A stretch of DNA of 64,000 nt, from positions 2,934,001 to 2,998,000 of the forward strand of contig NZ_CP087719.1 of NCBI RefSeq assembly GCF_020991085.1, written 5' to 3'. Positions within the stretch are counted from its first letter, which is position 1. Each line of letters opens with the position of its first letter. This stretch comes from Roseomonas sp. OT10. Its GTDB lineage: Bacteria; Pseudomonadota; Alphaproteobacteria; Acetobacterales; Acetobacteraceae. The position numbers and the translations under genes were made by a program. Below are positions 16,318-25,381 of this stretch, piece after piece. The notes below the pieces were generated by a model. It did no database searches and had not been told where the DNA came from. It was given only the letters and a program-made list of their open reading frames with translations.

Positions 16318-16968
16318 TTATCCATCAAGCCCGGCGGCAAGGCGCGCGGCGCGGTCGCGCACGCCCTGCGGCGCGGTCACGTCCGCCGCCAGCGCCTGCA
16401 GGCTGCGCTTCGCCGCCTCGCGCTCGCCACGGCGCACGGCGACCAGGGCCTGAAGCTCGCGGGCGGAGGCGCGCCACGGGTTGCCCTCGGCCGCCAGGGG
16501 CGCGAGGCGGGAGGCCAGCAGGCCGGGATCCTGGCTGTCGAGCCCGTGCAGCGACCACATCAGGGAGGCGAGGTCGCGATAGAGCGGATCGGCCGCGCCA
16601 TCGCTCGCCACGGCGTCCCACAGGGCCAGGGCGGCCACGCCGTCCCCCGTCTCCGCCCGCAGCGCGGCGGCGCGCAGGCGCGCCAGCACGCGGTAGCCAT
16701 GTGGTGCCGTGTCGGCCAGGGCGGCGAAGCGGTCGCCAGCGGCCTTCAGGTCGGCGTTCTCGGCCTCCGTGGCGCGGCTGACCTCCAGGAAGATGGCCGC
16801 GGCCTGGTTGGCCTGCCGGGCCTGCCACCACTGCCAGCCCTGCCAGCCACCGACCCCGAGCAGCGCCGCCAGGGCCACCACGCCGAACAGCCCGCCCCAT
16901 CGCGTCGCCAGACGCCGGGCGCGCTCGGCACGCAGCTCTTCCTGGACCTCGTCGAAGATGTCGGGCAC
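16318..16968 (-). CDS. YfgM-like tetratricopeptide membrane protein
   Basis: A GTG start at 16968 gives 216 residues beginning with the family-typical PDIFDEVQEELRAERARRL, then a transmembrane helix (GLFGVVALAALLGVGGW) and a periplasmic helical region with the pattern of tetratricopeptide repeats. YfgM-type proteins associate with the Sec translocon and periplasmic chaperones. The frame is open further upstream but that part is not conserved in character. The stop lies 6 bp before the bamB ATG, so the two are cotranscribed. Confidence 0.85.
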   Translation of the reverse strand: MPDIFDEVQEELRAERARRLATRWGGLFGVVALAALLGVGGWQGWQWWQARQANQAAAIFLEVSRATEAENADLKAAGDRFAALADTAPHGYRVLARLRAAALRAETGDGVAALALWDAVASDGAADPLYRDLASLMWSLHGLDSQDPGLLASRLAPLAAEGNPWRASARELQALVAVRRGEREAAKRSLQALAADVTAPQGVRDRAARLAAGLDG

Positions 16969-17161
16969 CTGCGGAGCCACCCCCTGTAAAGGTCGCGGAC
17001 CATAGCGGCCCCTCCCCCCGGCGTTAAGCCCGAACGCGCGGATGCCGCCACAAGTCCCTGTGCCGGCCCTGTTCGGGGTGCGGTTCCAGGATGCGCCGCG
17101 GCGGGGCCGGCCGCGACGGCGCCTCCCTTCCGGGGCCCGTCCCACGGTCCCGCCAGATTTA

Positions 17162-17190
17162 TTGACCATCGAGCAATTAATCGCCAGAAT
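17162..17190 (+). promoter_or_regulatory. Probable promoter of the solute-binding protein gene
   Basis: TTGACC (17162-17167) and CAGAAT (17185-17190) are separated by 17 bp in a locally AT-rich patch (AATTAATC) that stands out from the surroundings. The GTG start at 17274 lies about 80 bp downstream. Confidence 0.5.
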
Positions 17191-17273
17191 CCGGGCCGCG
17201 CCGCCGGAACGAGCGGCCACGGGAACCGCACCACGGCGTCAGTTCAGGGCCCAGCCCAGGGAAGGATCTCCTC

Positions 17274-18614
17274 GTGCGACGTCGCAACCTGCTGGCAGCC
17301 GGGGCCGCCGCGGCGCTGACCGCGCAGCCCCGCCTCCTCGGTCGCCCCGCCGTGGCGGCGCCGGCCTCCGTGCTGCGCTACGTCCCCTCGGCCAACCTGA
17401 CGCTGCTCGATCCGGTCTGGTCCACCGCCTATATCAGCCTGTGCCACGGCTACGCCGTCTTCGATGCGCTCTACGCCACGGATGCCGCGGGCAACGTCCG
17501 GCCGCAGATGGCGGAGGGGCACGAGGTCTCGCCCGACGGGCTGACCTGGACGATCCGCCTGCGCGACGGGCTGCGCTTCCATGACGGCGAGCCGGTGCGG
17601 GCGGCGGATTGCGTGGCGAGCCTGGCGCGCTGGTGCGCGCGGCAGGCCACGGGACAGGTGGTCGGGAGCTTCGTCGCGGCCTGGGAGGCGGCGGACGACC
17701 GCACGCTCCGCGCGCGGCTGCACCAGCCCTTCCCGAACCTCGCCTATCTGATGGCGCATTCGGTCTTCCCGGCCTTCGTCATGCCGGAGCGGCTGGCGCA
17801 GACCGATCCCGGCCGGCAGGTGACGGAGATGGTGGGCTCCGGCCCCTTCCGCTTCGTCGCCGGCGAGTATGTGAGCGGGGCACTGGCCGTCTACGAGAGG
17901 TTCGCGGGCTACGTCCCGCGCGGCGAGGCGGCCGACTGGACCTCGGGCGGCAAGGTCGCGAAGGTCGACCGCATCGAATGGCGCGTCCTGCCCGACGGCG
18001 CCACCGCCGCCGCGGCGCTGCAACAGGGCGAGGTGGACTGGCTGGAGCGCCCGGTGGCGGACCTGGTCCCCGTCCTGGCCCAGCGCCGCGACATCACGCT
18101 GAAGCCGATCGACCCCACCGGCTGGGCGGCCGTGCTGCGCTCCAACCAGCTCAACCCGCCCTTCGACAACCCGCGGCTGCGCCGGGCGGTGCTAAAGGCG
18201 GTGAACCAGGAGGACTTCATGCGGGTCGCCGCCGGCGACGACCCGCAGGCCTGGCGCCTCTGCCGCTCCGCCTTCCCCTGCGGCACGCGCTTCGGCGATG
18301 AGATCGGGGCGCCCTTCATGCCGGCCGATCCGGCGGCGGCGAAGGCGGTGAACTTCCTGGTCCGCGGACTGGGCCAGAAGGGCTATTTCGGCTGGTACGA
18401 GAACGCCGAGGTCGAGGCGCTGACCCAGCGTTGGCTGGAGGCGGGCGAGGAGGCGGAGCAGCGCCGCCTGTCCGACGCCATCCAGAGGATCACCTTCGAA
18501 ACGGTGCCCAACGTCCCGCTGGGCCAGTACGTGCAGCGCAGCGCCTGGCGGACGTCCGTCCAGGGCGTGCTGCAAGGCCCGGCCACCCTGTCCTGGAACG
18601 TCAGCAAGGCCTGA
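17274..18614 (+). CDS. ABC transporter substrate-binding protein (SBP family 5) with internal deletion
   Basis: This 446-residue protein has a twin-arginine-like N-terminus (MRRRNLLAAG) and the family-5 blocks: LDPVWSTAYI, GLTWTIRLRDGLRFHDGEPV, MVGSGPFRF, NPPFDNPRLRRAV. Relatives are about 520-530 residues. Here, after PADPAAAKA (~residue 352), the sequence jumps straight to VNFLVRGLGQKGYFGWY, so roughly 75-80 residues of the second lobe are gone while the frame is kept. Loss of that segment would remove part of the ligand pocket. The start is GTG with an AAGGA ribosome-binding site. No permease or ATPase genes are adjacent. It may be a decaying orphan receptor. Confidence 0.8.
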   Translation: MRRRNLLAAGAAAALTAQPRLLGRPAVAAPASVLRYVPSANLTLLDPVWSTAYISLCHGYAVFDALYATDAAGNVRPQMAEGHEVSPDGLTWTIRLRDGLRFHDGEPVRAADCVASLARWCARQATGQVVGSFVAAWEAADDRTLRARLHQPFPNLAYLMAHSVFPAFVMPERLAQTDPGRQVTEMVGSGPFRFVAGEYVSGALAVYERFAGYVPRGEAADWTSGGKVAKVDRIEWRVLPDGATAAAALQQGEVDWLERPVADLVPVLAQRRDITLKPIDPTGWAAVLRSNQLNPPFDNPRLRRAVLKAVNQEDFMRVAAGDDPQAWRLCRSAFPCGTRFGDEIGAPFMPADPAAAKAVNFLVRGLGQKGYFGWYENAEVEALTQRWLEAGEEAEQRRLSDAIQRITFETVPNVPLGQYVQRSAWRTSVQGVLQGPATLSWNVSKA

Positions 18615-18637
18615 ACCGACCCCGCCGCCCCCAGTCC

Positions 18638-19051
18638 CATACGGACGGCAGGACGACCTGACCGGTCGCGTTCCGGCGTCGGACCGGGAGGGGACGCGTC
18701 CCCTCCCAGACCCTCCCCTGCCGGGGCCACAAGCGGGCCCCGGACCCCGCTGGGAGTCTGACGCTTCATGGCTGCCGTCAGCCTGCGGGCTGGTCCCGGG
18801 GAGAGCGCGGACAGGCGGGACTCTGAAAAAGCTTCAGAAGTCGTCAGCGAGTGCGGATACCGTACCCGCCGAGGAGCCAAGCTCCTCGGCGCTGTGACCC
18901 CGTCGCAGGCTGTCCCGCGGCAGCGCCAAATGGGTCCAGGGCCCGCAGGGTCCTGGCGGAGTGGGGGTACGGGGGCGAGGCAGCGCCTTGCCCCCGGGCC
19001 ACGGGCGCATCCCGCGCCGGCACGGATCAGCGCATCACGCCGTGCGTATCA
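18638..19051 (+). repeat. Intergenic palindromic repeat, full copy A
   Basis: The element fills the gap between the solute-binding protein gene and sixA. The left part (18681-18756) matches 26457-26533 with one substitution and one single-base indel. The right part holds CCCGCCGAGGAG...CTCCTCGGCG and the TGGCGGAGTGGGGGTACGGG block. The two ends are imperfect inverted repeats of about 35 bp (ATACGGACGGC on the left; ATACGCACGGC read from the right). Several internal hairpins are evident. No open frame in it looks coding. Confidence 0.85.
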
Positions 19052-19582
19052 GGCTGCCATCTCCGGCAGGTCGCCGGGCGCCAGCAGGCGGACGAGGCGG
19101 CCACCGCCGGGCTGGAGGCCCTGCCACGGGGCGGCGACGGCGAATTCCGTGAGTGTCCCGGTCGGGTAGCCTTCCGCCAGCCGGCGGGCGTCGCGGCCGC
19201 CGGCGGCCAGGGCGGTGGGTCCCGCCAGGGCGGTGGCCAGGTCGTGCAGGCCGGGATTGTGCCCCACCAGCAGCACGCTGCGGGCGGTCTGCGGCACGCG
19301 TTGCAGCGTGCCCAGCAGGTTGCGCCAGGGGGCGAGGTAGAGCTCGTCCATCGGCTCGACCAGCGGCGTGCCCTCCAGCGGCACCAGCGCCTCCAGGGTC
19401 TGCAAGGTCCGGCGGGCGGAGGAGACCAGGACCACCTCCGGCGCCAGGCCCAGCCCGTGGAAGGCACCGGCCATCGCCACGGCGGCACGGCGACCGCGCG
19501 CGTTGAGCGGCCTGGCATGGTCGGACAGGGCAGGGTCGTCCCAGCTCGACTTGGCATGGCGCAGCAGCAGCAACTGTCGCAT
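19049..19582 (-). CDS. sixA: SixA-like phosphohistidine phosphatase
   Basis: This is a 177-residue member of the histidine phosphatase superfamily, SixA branch. The RHG-type motif is LLLLRHAKSSW (Arg8-His9), with a second conserved histidine in LVGHNPGLHDLA. SixA removes phosphate from histidine on phosphotransfer proteins. The ATG at 19582 is preceded by CTGGGGGAC as ribosome-binding site; an ATG 12 bases upstream (19594) is possible but poorly placed. The stop codon coincides with the right edge of repeat copy A. Confidence 0.85.
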   Translation of the reverse strand: MRQLLLLRHAKSSWDDPALSDHARPLNARGRRAAVAMAGAFHGLGLAPEVVLVSSARRTLQTLEALVPLEGTPLVEPMDELYLAPWRNLLGTLQRVPQTARSVLLVGHNPGLHDLATALAGPTALAAGGRDARRLAEGYPTGTLTEFAVAAPWQGLQPGGGRLVRLLAPGDLPEMAA

Positions 19583-19768
19583 GTCCCCCAGCATGGCATG
19601 GCGGCGCCCGCCTGTCGCCCGCCGCGCCGCCCGCCGGGCGAGGGGGTGGGTGGCGGTTGACGCAGGCGTGCGGCTGCCGTGTCTAGCCGGCGGATCGGGG
19701 GCGCCCCATCTGCGCGGCCCCCGTGGGGGCGGGCCGGGCAGCCGGCGCGAGGGGACAGGGAGGCGCGC

Positions 19769-20467
19769 TTGACGGCAGCGACGGGGAGGCGGGGGCCGGG
19801 GGACGGCCCGACGGCAGGCGTGGCGCGACCCACGGGAACCGGCGCGCCCGCCCTGCCCCGCCGGGCCCTGCTGGCGTCCCCGCTGCTCGCCGCTCCGCTG
19901 CTGCTGGTCCCGGCCCGCCTCCGGGCCGCGCCGCCCGCCGGGGGCTATCGCTGGCGGATCATCCGCGACGGCAGCCCGGTGGGGACGCATCGCGTGTCCT
20001 TCTCCCGCCAGGGGCCGGTGCTCAGCGCGCGGACGGAGATCGCGATCCTCATCCGGCTGATGGGCTTCACTGTCTTCCGCTACCGCCACGACTACACCGA
20101 GACCTGGGAGGGGGAACGGCTGACCGGCTTCCGCTCCCTCTCGGAGCGCCAGGGGCTGGTCGTGCAATCCAGCCTGCGCGCACAGGGCGACGGGCTGCTC
20201 GCCATCCAGGGGGATGGCCGCGAGGCCCGGCTGCCGCGCGATGCCGCGCCCCTGTCCTGGTGGGACCAGGCGACGCTCACCCGGCCGCTCTTCGACACGA
20301 CCACGGGCCAGCCGGCGGAGGCCCGGCCGGTGCGCGCCGGCCGCGTCTGGCGGCAGGCGACCGCGCCCTTCGCCGAGGCCGGCTACGACGAGGCCGGCCG
20401 CTGGGTGTCCTATGCCGCCAAGGGCGATGACGGCACGCCGGTGCGCTACGAGCCCGAGACGGGCTGA
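19769..20467 (+). CDS. DUF6134-type exported protein
   Basis: The product has a twin-arginine-like signal (PRRALLASPLLAAPLLL, cleavage near LRAAP) and a mature domain of ~185 residues with YRWRIIRDGSPVGTHRVSFSR, FRYRHDYTETWEGERLTGF and a C-terminal RYEPETG. This pattern fits the DUF6134 family of periplasmic proteins of unknown function. A TTG at 19769 with GGGAGG about 6 bases upstream gives 232 residues; a GTG at 19820 is the other candidate. It is divergent from sixA and precedes the M20 peptidase on the same strand. Confidence 0.65.
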   Translation: MTAATGRRGPGDGPTAGVARPTGTGAPALPRRALLASPLLAAPLLLVPARLRAAPPAGGYRWRIIRDGSPVGTHRVSFSRQGPVLSARTEIAILIRLMGFTVFRYRHDYTETWEGERLTGFRSLSERQGLVVQSSLRAQGDGLLAIQGDGREARLPRDAAPLSWWDQATLTRPLFDTTTGQPAEARPVRAGRVWRQATAPFAEAGYDEAGRWVSYAAKGDDGTPVRYEPETG

Positions 20468-20519
20468 CGCACGGCGCGGGCCGTGCCCCCGCCGCGCGAT
20501 CCGTCCTAGACATGGCCGC

Positions 20520-21923
20520 ATGCTCCAGACCGTCCTCGATGACCTGCTGAGCCGCCAGGACGCGATCCGCGCGCGGCTCGACGCCTTCCTCCGCCTGCCC
20601 AGCGTCAGCGCCGATCCGGCCTATGCGCCGGGCATGGCCGCCACCCGGGCCTTCCTGCTCGACTGGCTGCGCGGGGCGGGCTTCGCCGATGCGCGGCTGC
20701 TGGAGGGCGACGGCCAGCCCGCCGTCTGCGCCACCTGGCACGGGGCGCCCGGGCGGCCCACCCTGCTGGTCTACGGCCATTACGACGTGCAGCCGCCCGA
20801 TCCGCTGGAGGCGTGGCGCACCCCGCCCTTCGAGCCGACGGAGATCGACGGGCGCCTCTACGCGCGCGGCGCCTCGGACGTGAAGGGCTCCACCACCATC
20901 GCCATCGAGACCCTGGCCGCCTTCCTGCGCCATGGCGGCTGCCCGGTGAACGTCACCCTCTTCCTGGAAGGGGAGGAGGAGACGGGCAGCCCCGGGCTGC
21001 GCAGCATCGTGGAGGCGCACCGCGGCCTGCTGCGCGCCGATGCCATGCTCTCGGCCGATGGCGGGCGGGCCAGCCCGACCGTCGCCACGGTGAATGTCGG
21101 CGCGCGCGGCTCCAGCGGCTTCGAGATGACGCTGACCACGGCGGCCAAGGACGTGCATTCCGGCCGCTACGGCGGCGCCATCCGCAACGCCCTGCACGAG
21201 ATGGCGGTGCTGGTGGCCTCGCTGCATGGCCGCGACGGCAGGATCGCGGTGCCGGGCTTCCTGGACGGCGCGCCGGAACCCTCGGCGGCGCAGCAGGCCG
21301 AGGCCGCCGCCTTCTCTCCCGACGAGGCGGCCTTCTTCGCCGAGGTCGGCGCCGTCCCCTTCGGCGAGCCGGGCCGCACGATGCGCGAGCGCATCACCCT
21401 GCGCCCCTGCATCGACGTGAACGGGCTGTGGGGCGGCTATACCGGGGAGGGCGGCAAGACCGTCATCCCGCATCAGGCGCATGCCAAGGTCAGCCTGCGC
21501 CTCGTCCCCGGCCAGGACCCGGAGCAGGCGCGGCAGGCGGTGGTGGACCACCTGCGCGGCCTGTGCCCGGAAGGCTGCCACCTGGACGTCCGCTTCGCCC
21601 GCAACGGCTCCCCCGCCTCCAGCCTGCCGCCGGGGCATCCGCTGTTCGAGGCGGCGCGCGCGGTGTGGCGGGAGCTGTCGGGCCAGGACCCGGTGCCAGT
21701 GCGGCTCGGCGCCACGGTTCCCATCACCGCGGTGTTCCGCGAGATGCTGGGGATCGACACGCTGATGTTCGGCTTTAACCGGCCGGACGAGGACGTCCAC
21801 GCGCCGAACGAGCATTTCCACCTGGACTCGCTGCCGCTCGGCCTGCGCGGCTGGGCCATGCTGCTGGACCGGCTGGGGCGGATGAGCCCGGACGCCTTCG
21901 CGCCGTTCCGGACGGCGGGCTGA
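20520..21923 (+). CDS. M20 family dipeptidase/metallopeptidase
   Basis: This is a 467-residue zinc-dependent exopeptidase of the M20 family. Metal-ligand motifs are visible: YGHYDVQP, GASDVKGS, EGEEETGSP (with the catalytic glutamate), SADGG and the C-terminal NEHFHLDS. The dimerisation (lid) domain lies between roughly residues 195 and 310. It probably cleaves dipeptides or N-acyl amino acids in the cytoplasm; no signal peptide is seen. The ATG at 20520 is 53 bp after the DUF6134 stop. The substrate is not predictable from sequence alone. Confidence 0.9.
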   Translation: MLQTVLDDLLSRQDAIRARLDAFLRLPSVSADPAYAPGMAATRAFLLDWLRGAGFADARLLEGDGQPAVCATWHGAPGRPTLLVYGHYDVQPPDPLEAWRTPPFEPTEIDGRLYARGASDVKGSTTIAIETLAAFLRHGGCPVNVTLFLEGEEETGSPGLRSIVEAHRGLLRADAMLSADGGRASPTVATVNVGARGSSGFEMTLTTAAKDVHSGRYGGAIRNALHEMAVLVASLHGRDGRIAVPGFLDGAPEPSAAQQAEAAAFSPDEAAFFAEVGAVPFGEPGRTMRERITLRPCIDVNGLWGGYTGEGGKTVIPHQAHAKVSLRLVPGQDPEQARQAVVDHLRGLCPEGCHLDVRFARNGSPASSLPPGHPLFEAARAVWRELSGQDPVPVRLGATVPITAVFREMLGIDTLMFGFNRPDEDVHAPNEHFHLDSLPLGLRGWAMLLDRLGRMSPDAFAPFRTAG

Positions 21924-22239
21924 CGCCCCGCGGCCCCGGCGCCAACCTCCTTCTGCGGGGCCCCCCGGCGGCGGCGCCCTGCGCGACCGGATCGGCCGGC
22001 AACGGGATCGGCCGGCGGAAGCGCCCTGGGCCCGCCGCGCCGGACGGGTCCCATTCACATCTTCCGGCGCCCCGGGATGGGGCGGAGTCTGCCCGGCACC
22101 GACTGCCCCTCGGGCGGGCCCAACGGCCCCACCGCCTCGGGAGGCGGGCGGCCGCAGCCACGCCCGGACGGCCTCGGACAGCCCGAATCGCTGCGATCCG
22201 GGCGTACCGGGCGGCTAGACCCTCCCACCATCCGGACGC
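21924..22239. other. Gene-free upstream region of the ribonucleotide reductase gene
   Basis: These ~316 GC-rich bases contain no convincing gene. There is a 12-bp direct repeat (GGATCGGCCGGC, twice near 21980-22020) and several short palindromes. I looked for a cobalamin riboswitch and found only an isolated GCCACTG near 22322, too close to the start codon to belong to a complete riboswitch. Confidence 0.5.
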
Positions 22240-22283
22240 AAGATATTGTGGCCGAAGCCTCCTTGGGACACCATATCCATGGA
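22240..22283 (+). promoter_or_regulatory. Probable paired NrdR boxes
   Basis: Two AT-rich sites stand out: CAAGATATTGTG (22240-22251) and ACACCATATCCATGG (22269-22283). The first is close to the NrdR consensus (acaCwAwATaTwGtgt) and the second is a weaker match. Their centres are 30 bp apart, close to the three-turn spacing of NrdR box pairs. They lie 60-100 bp upstream of a ribonucleotide reductase gene, the usual NrdR target. Confidence 0.6.
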
Positions 22284-22343
22284 ACGACGCGGGCTGAGCC
22301 GCGTTGTCCTCCCGCGCCCGCCACTGCCAACGAGGTTTCCCTG

Positions 22344-24794
22344 ATGGACGGATTCGCCACCCCCTTCGCGCCCCTGCCGCAGACGGCCGACGCCGTGCTG
22401 CGGCAAGGCCGCCCGGGTGGCGCCGACCCTGGCCCCGGCTTCAGCGAGGCGCCCCTGCCGCCCCGCGCGCTGGATGCGGGCATGGGCCTCGCCGTCGGCC
22501 GTCGCACCGTCTTCCGGCCCGAGGATGGCGAGAGCTTCGGCCGGGTCGCCGACCGGGTGGCGGCCGGCAACACCGCGCTCGGCCGCACGGCGCCCGGCGA
22601 GGCCGTGCGGCTGCGCAACGCCATCGCCACCGGCGCGCTGCTGACTTCCGGCCGGCACCTCCAGCATGGCGACGCGGACCAGCCGCGGCGGAACATGGAG
22701 GTCTTCACCAACTGCGCGACCGCCATCGCCTCCTTCGCCGAGTTCTACCTGCTGCTGAACGGCTCGGGCGTCGGGCGCGCCTATGACGACGAGCTGGCGG
22801 TGGTGGACTGGGGCCAGGCGCCGGCGCTGAAGCTGCACCTCTCCGCCTCCCATCCGGACTACCCGGCCGACCGCGCGACACTGCGCCGCTTCGGGGTGGA
22901 GATGGGGCTGCTGCCCTGGGGCACGGACGACGCCGCCTTCGACGCGGCGCTGGAGGAGACCGTCCGCGGCTTCCTGGCCACGGAGCTGGTCGCCGATCCG
23001 TCCGGCCTGCCCGCCGGCACACTGGTCCACCGCGTGGCGGACAGCCGCGAGGGCTGGGCCAAGGCGGTTGAGATCCTGGAGGCCATGGCCTTCCGTGGCG
23101 AGCGCGACCGCACCCTGCTGCTCGACCTCTCCGACGTCCGCCCGGCCGGCTCGCCCATCCGCGGCATGCAGGGACGCCCGGCCTCGGGGCCCATCTCCCT
23201 CCTGCGCGGGCTGATCAACATCCGCCGCCATGTCATCGAGCCGGCGCGCCACCGCGACCCGGCGGACGAGGCGCTGCAGCCCTGGGAGCAGGCGCTGCTG
23301 GTGGACCACCACCTCTCCGTCGAGGTGCAGGTCGGCGGCGCCCGCCGCGCCGCGCGCATGGCGACGAAGTCCTGGCGCGATCCCGGCATCCTGCGCTTCG
23401 TGCGCGCCAAGTCGGAGGGCGGGCTGTGGACCGCCAACAACTCCGTCATGGCGGACCGCGAGTTCTGGCAGCGCGTCCGCCAGGGGGACGCGGCCGACCC
23501 CCTGACCCGCCACGCCCGCGCCGTGTTCGAGGAGGTGACCCGCTGCGCCTTCGTCAACGGCGAGCCGGGCTTCATCAACGGCGACCTGCTGGAGGACCAC
23601 CGCACGGGCGTCGCCTGGGACAAGCCGGTGCACGAGGACGGGCGCGACTTCCGCTCCGACCGCTACCAGGTGGACGCGGCCGCGGGCCTGCTGGCCGAGA
23701 CGGCGCGCCGCGCCTCCACCGCGCGCTTCCCGGTGACGACCAACCCCTGCGGCGAGATCACCCTGCACGTCACCGGCGGCTACTGCGTGATCGCCGACTA
23801 CGCGCCGCTGCTCGCCTGCCCGGTGGAGATCGACGCGCTGACCCCGGGCGACATCCCCGGCGAGGTCGCGGCGGAATGGGATGCGCGGGTGGAGGAATCC
23901 GTGCGCCTGGGCGTGCGCTTCCTGATCCGCGCCAACCGGATGGATGCGCTCTATGGCGAGGAGGTCGCGCGCACCAACCGCATCGGCATCGGCCCGACCG
24001 GCCTGCACGAATGGGCCTGGGTGCGCTTCGGCCTCGGCTTCCGCGACCTGCTGGACGAGGACCGCGCGGCACCCTTCTGGGCCGCCGTCGCCCGGCTGTC
24101 GGAGGCCGCCAAGGCGGAGGCCAACGCCTATGCCGACCAGCTCGGCATGGCGCGCCCGGTCACCGTCACCACGGTCAAGCCGGCCGGCACCACCAGCAAG
24201 CTCTTCGGCCTGACCGAGGGCGCCCACCTGCCGGCCCGCCGCCAGTACCTACGCTGGGTGCAGTTCAAGGGCACGCGTGACGAGACGACGGGCGAATGGC
24301 TCCCCGGCTCCGACCCGCTGCTGGCCGATTACGCGGCGCGCGGCTACCCGCTGCGTACCCTCCGCTCCTTCCCCGGGATGAGCATCGTGGGCTTCCCCAC
24401 CGTGCCGCTGCTCCAGCGACTGGGCCTCGCGGACGGGCTGGTGACGGCGCCGGAGGCGACGCCGGAAGAGCAGTACCACTGGCTGCGCCTGCTCGAGCGC
24501 CACTGGATCGGCCGCGACCAGGGCAACCAGGTCAGCTACACCCTGAAGGTCTATACCGACCGGCACGACCTGGACGCCTTCCGCGCCATGGTGAAGGAAC
24601 ACCAGCCCACCGTCCGCTGCTGCTCCATCCTGCCGAGCAAGCCGGACCACCAGCTCGGCTACGAGTACCTGCCGGAGGAGGAGATCAGCGCCGGCCGCTT
24701 CGCCGCCCTGGTCGAGCAGATCGACGACGAGACGGTGCGCGAGGCGGTGGACTGGGCGCACCTGCAATGCGCCAGCGGGGTCTGCCCGATCTGA
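22344..24794 (+). CDS. nrdJ: Adenosylcobalamin-dependent (class II) ribonucleotide reductase
   Basis: This is an 816-residue single-chain ribonucleotide reductase. The redox cysteine Cys124 (FTNCATA), the radical-site cysteine Cys469 in NPCGEI, and the C-terminal reducing pair Cys809/Cys814 (CASGVCPI) are in place. A GTTSKLFGLTEG block matches the substrate-phosphate loop. There is no ATP-cone and no adjacent small subunit gene, so it is the B12-dependent class II type. It makes deoxynucleotides with or without oxygen. A GAGG ribosome-binding site supports the ATG at 22344. Probable NrdR sites lie upstream. Confidence 0.88.
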   Translation: MDGFATPFAPLPQTADAVLRQGRPGGADPGPGFSEAPLPPRALDAGMGLAVGRRTVFRPEDGESFGRVADRVAAGNTALGRTAPGEAVRLRNAIATGALLTSGRHLQHGDADQPRRNMEVFTNCATAIASFAEFYLLLNGSGVGRAYDDELAVVDWGQAPALKLHLSASHPDYPADRATLRRFGVEMGLLPWGTDDAAFDAALEETVRGFLATELVADPSGLPAGTLVHRVADSREGWAKAVEILEAMAFRGERDRTLLLDLSDVRPAGSPIRGMQGRPASGPISLLRGLINIRRHVIEPARHRDPADEALQPWEQALLVDHHLSVEVQVGGARRAARMATKSWRDPGILRFVRAKSEGGLWTANNSVMADREFWQRVRQGDAADPLTRHARAVFEEVTRCAFVNGEPGFINGDLLEDHRTGVAWDKPVHEDGRDFRSDRYQVDAAAGLLAETARRASTARFPVTTNPCGEITLHVTGGYCVIADYAPLLACPVEIDALTPGDIPGEVAAEWDARVEESVRLGVRFLIRANRMDALYGEEVARTNRIGIGPTGLHEWAWVRFGLGFRDLLDEDRAAPFWAAVARLSEAAKAEANAYADQLGMARPVTVTTVKPAGTTSKLFGLTEGAHLPARRQYLRWVQFKGTRDETTGEWLPGSDPLLADYAARGYPLRTLRSFPGMSIVGFPTVPLLQRLGLADGLVTAPEATPEEQYHWLRLLERHWIGRDQGNQVSYTLKVYTDRHDLDAFRAMVKEHQPTVRCCSILPSKPDHQLGYEYLPEEEISAGRFAALVEQIDDETVREAVDWAHLQCASGVCPI

Positions 24795-24813
24795 CCGACG
24801 GCCGGGTGCCGCG

Positions 24814-25332
24814 TCAGTACGGCACCTTGTCCGGCTTCGCCTCCCACGCCTGGAACACCCCCGCCGCCTCCCCGGCGAGGAAGCGCCGCAGCGGCAGGTG
24901 GCGCGCCTCCAGCGGGCGTGCCACCTCCTGGTACAGCGCGTCGTCGTCGAAGCCGATCGCCGCGGCATCCTTGCGGTCGTTGCCGTACCAGACGATCCCG
25001 ATCCGCGCCCACCAGATCGCCGAGAGGCACATCGGGCAGGGCTCGCAGCTGGTGTAGATCACCGCCCCCGACAGGTCGTGCGTGCCCAGCCGGCGGCAGG
25101 CGTCGCGGATCGCCACCACCTCCGCATGCGCGGTCGGGTCGGCATCCGGCACCACGCGGTTGGTCCCCTCCCCCACCACGGCCCCGTCCTTCACCACCAC
25201 GGCGCCGAAGGGGCCGCCGCCGCGATCCAGATTCTCCCGCGACAAGGCGATCGCCCGGCGCATCGCCGGCGCGTCGGCGGCCCCGCTCTCGGGCGGCGGC
25301 GGGTCCTGGTGGTCCGCGGGGGCATCGGCCAT
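24814..25332 (-). CDS. Nucleoside/guanine deaminase family protein
   Basis: This is a 172-residue zinc-dependent cytidine/deoxycytidylate deaminase fold protein. It has the HAEVVAIRDAC zinc-ligand and catalytic-glutamate motif and the second ligand motif TSCEPCPMC. The spacing and the short C-terminus are closer to GuaD/bacterial guanine deaminase than to TadA. The ATG at 25332 has a strong AAGGAG ribosome-binding site. It is convergent with nrdJ (19 bp between stops) and divergent from the LLM flavoprotein. Guanine deaminase would fit with the purine catabolic genes at 37-40 kb, but that link is inferred. Confidence 0.82.
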   Translation of the reverse strand: MADAPADHQDPPPPESGAADAPAMRRAIALSRENLDRGGGPFGAVVVKDGAVVGEGTNRVVPDADPTAHAEVVAIRDACRRLGTHDLSGAVIYTSCEPCPMCLSAIWWARIGIVWYGNDRKDAAAIGFDDDALYQEVARPLEARHLPLRRFLAGEAAGVFQAWEAKPDKVPY

Positions 25333-25381
25333 GCGGGGCGGCTCCTTCCGGCAAGGGGGATCAGGCCCCAACTTCTGCCGC

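Noticed and set aside
22300-22343. Possible cobalamin riboswitch before nrdJ (GCCACTG near 22322)
   Set aside because: The motif is only about 20 bases from the ATG, leaving no room for the rest of the riboswitch, and no B12 box is present upstream or downstream.
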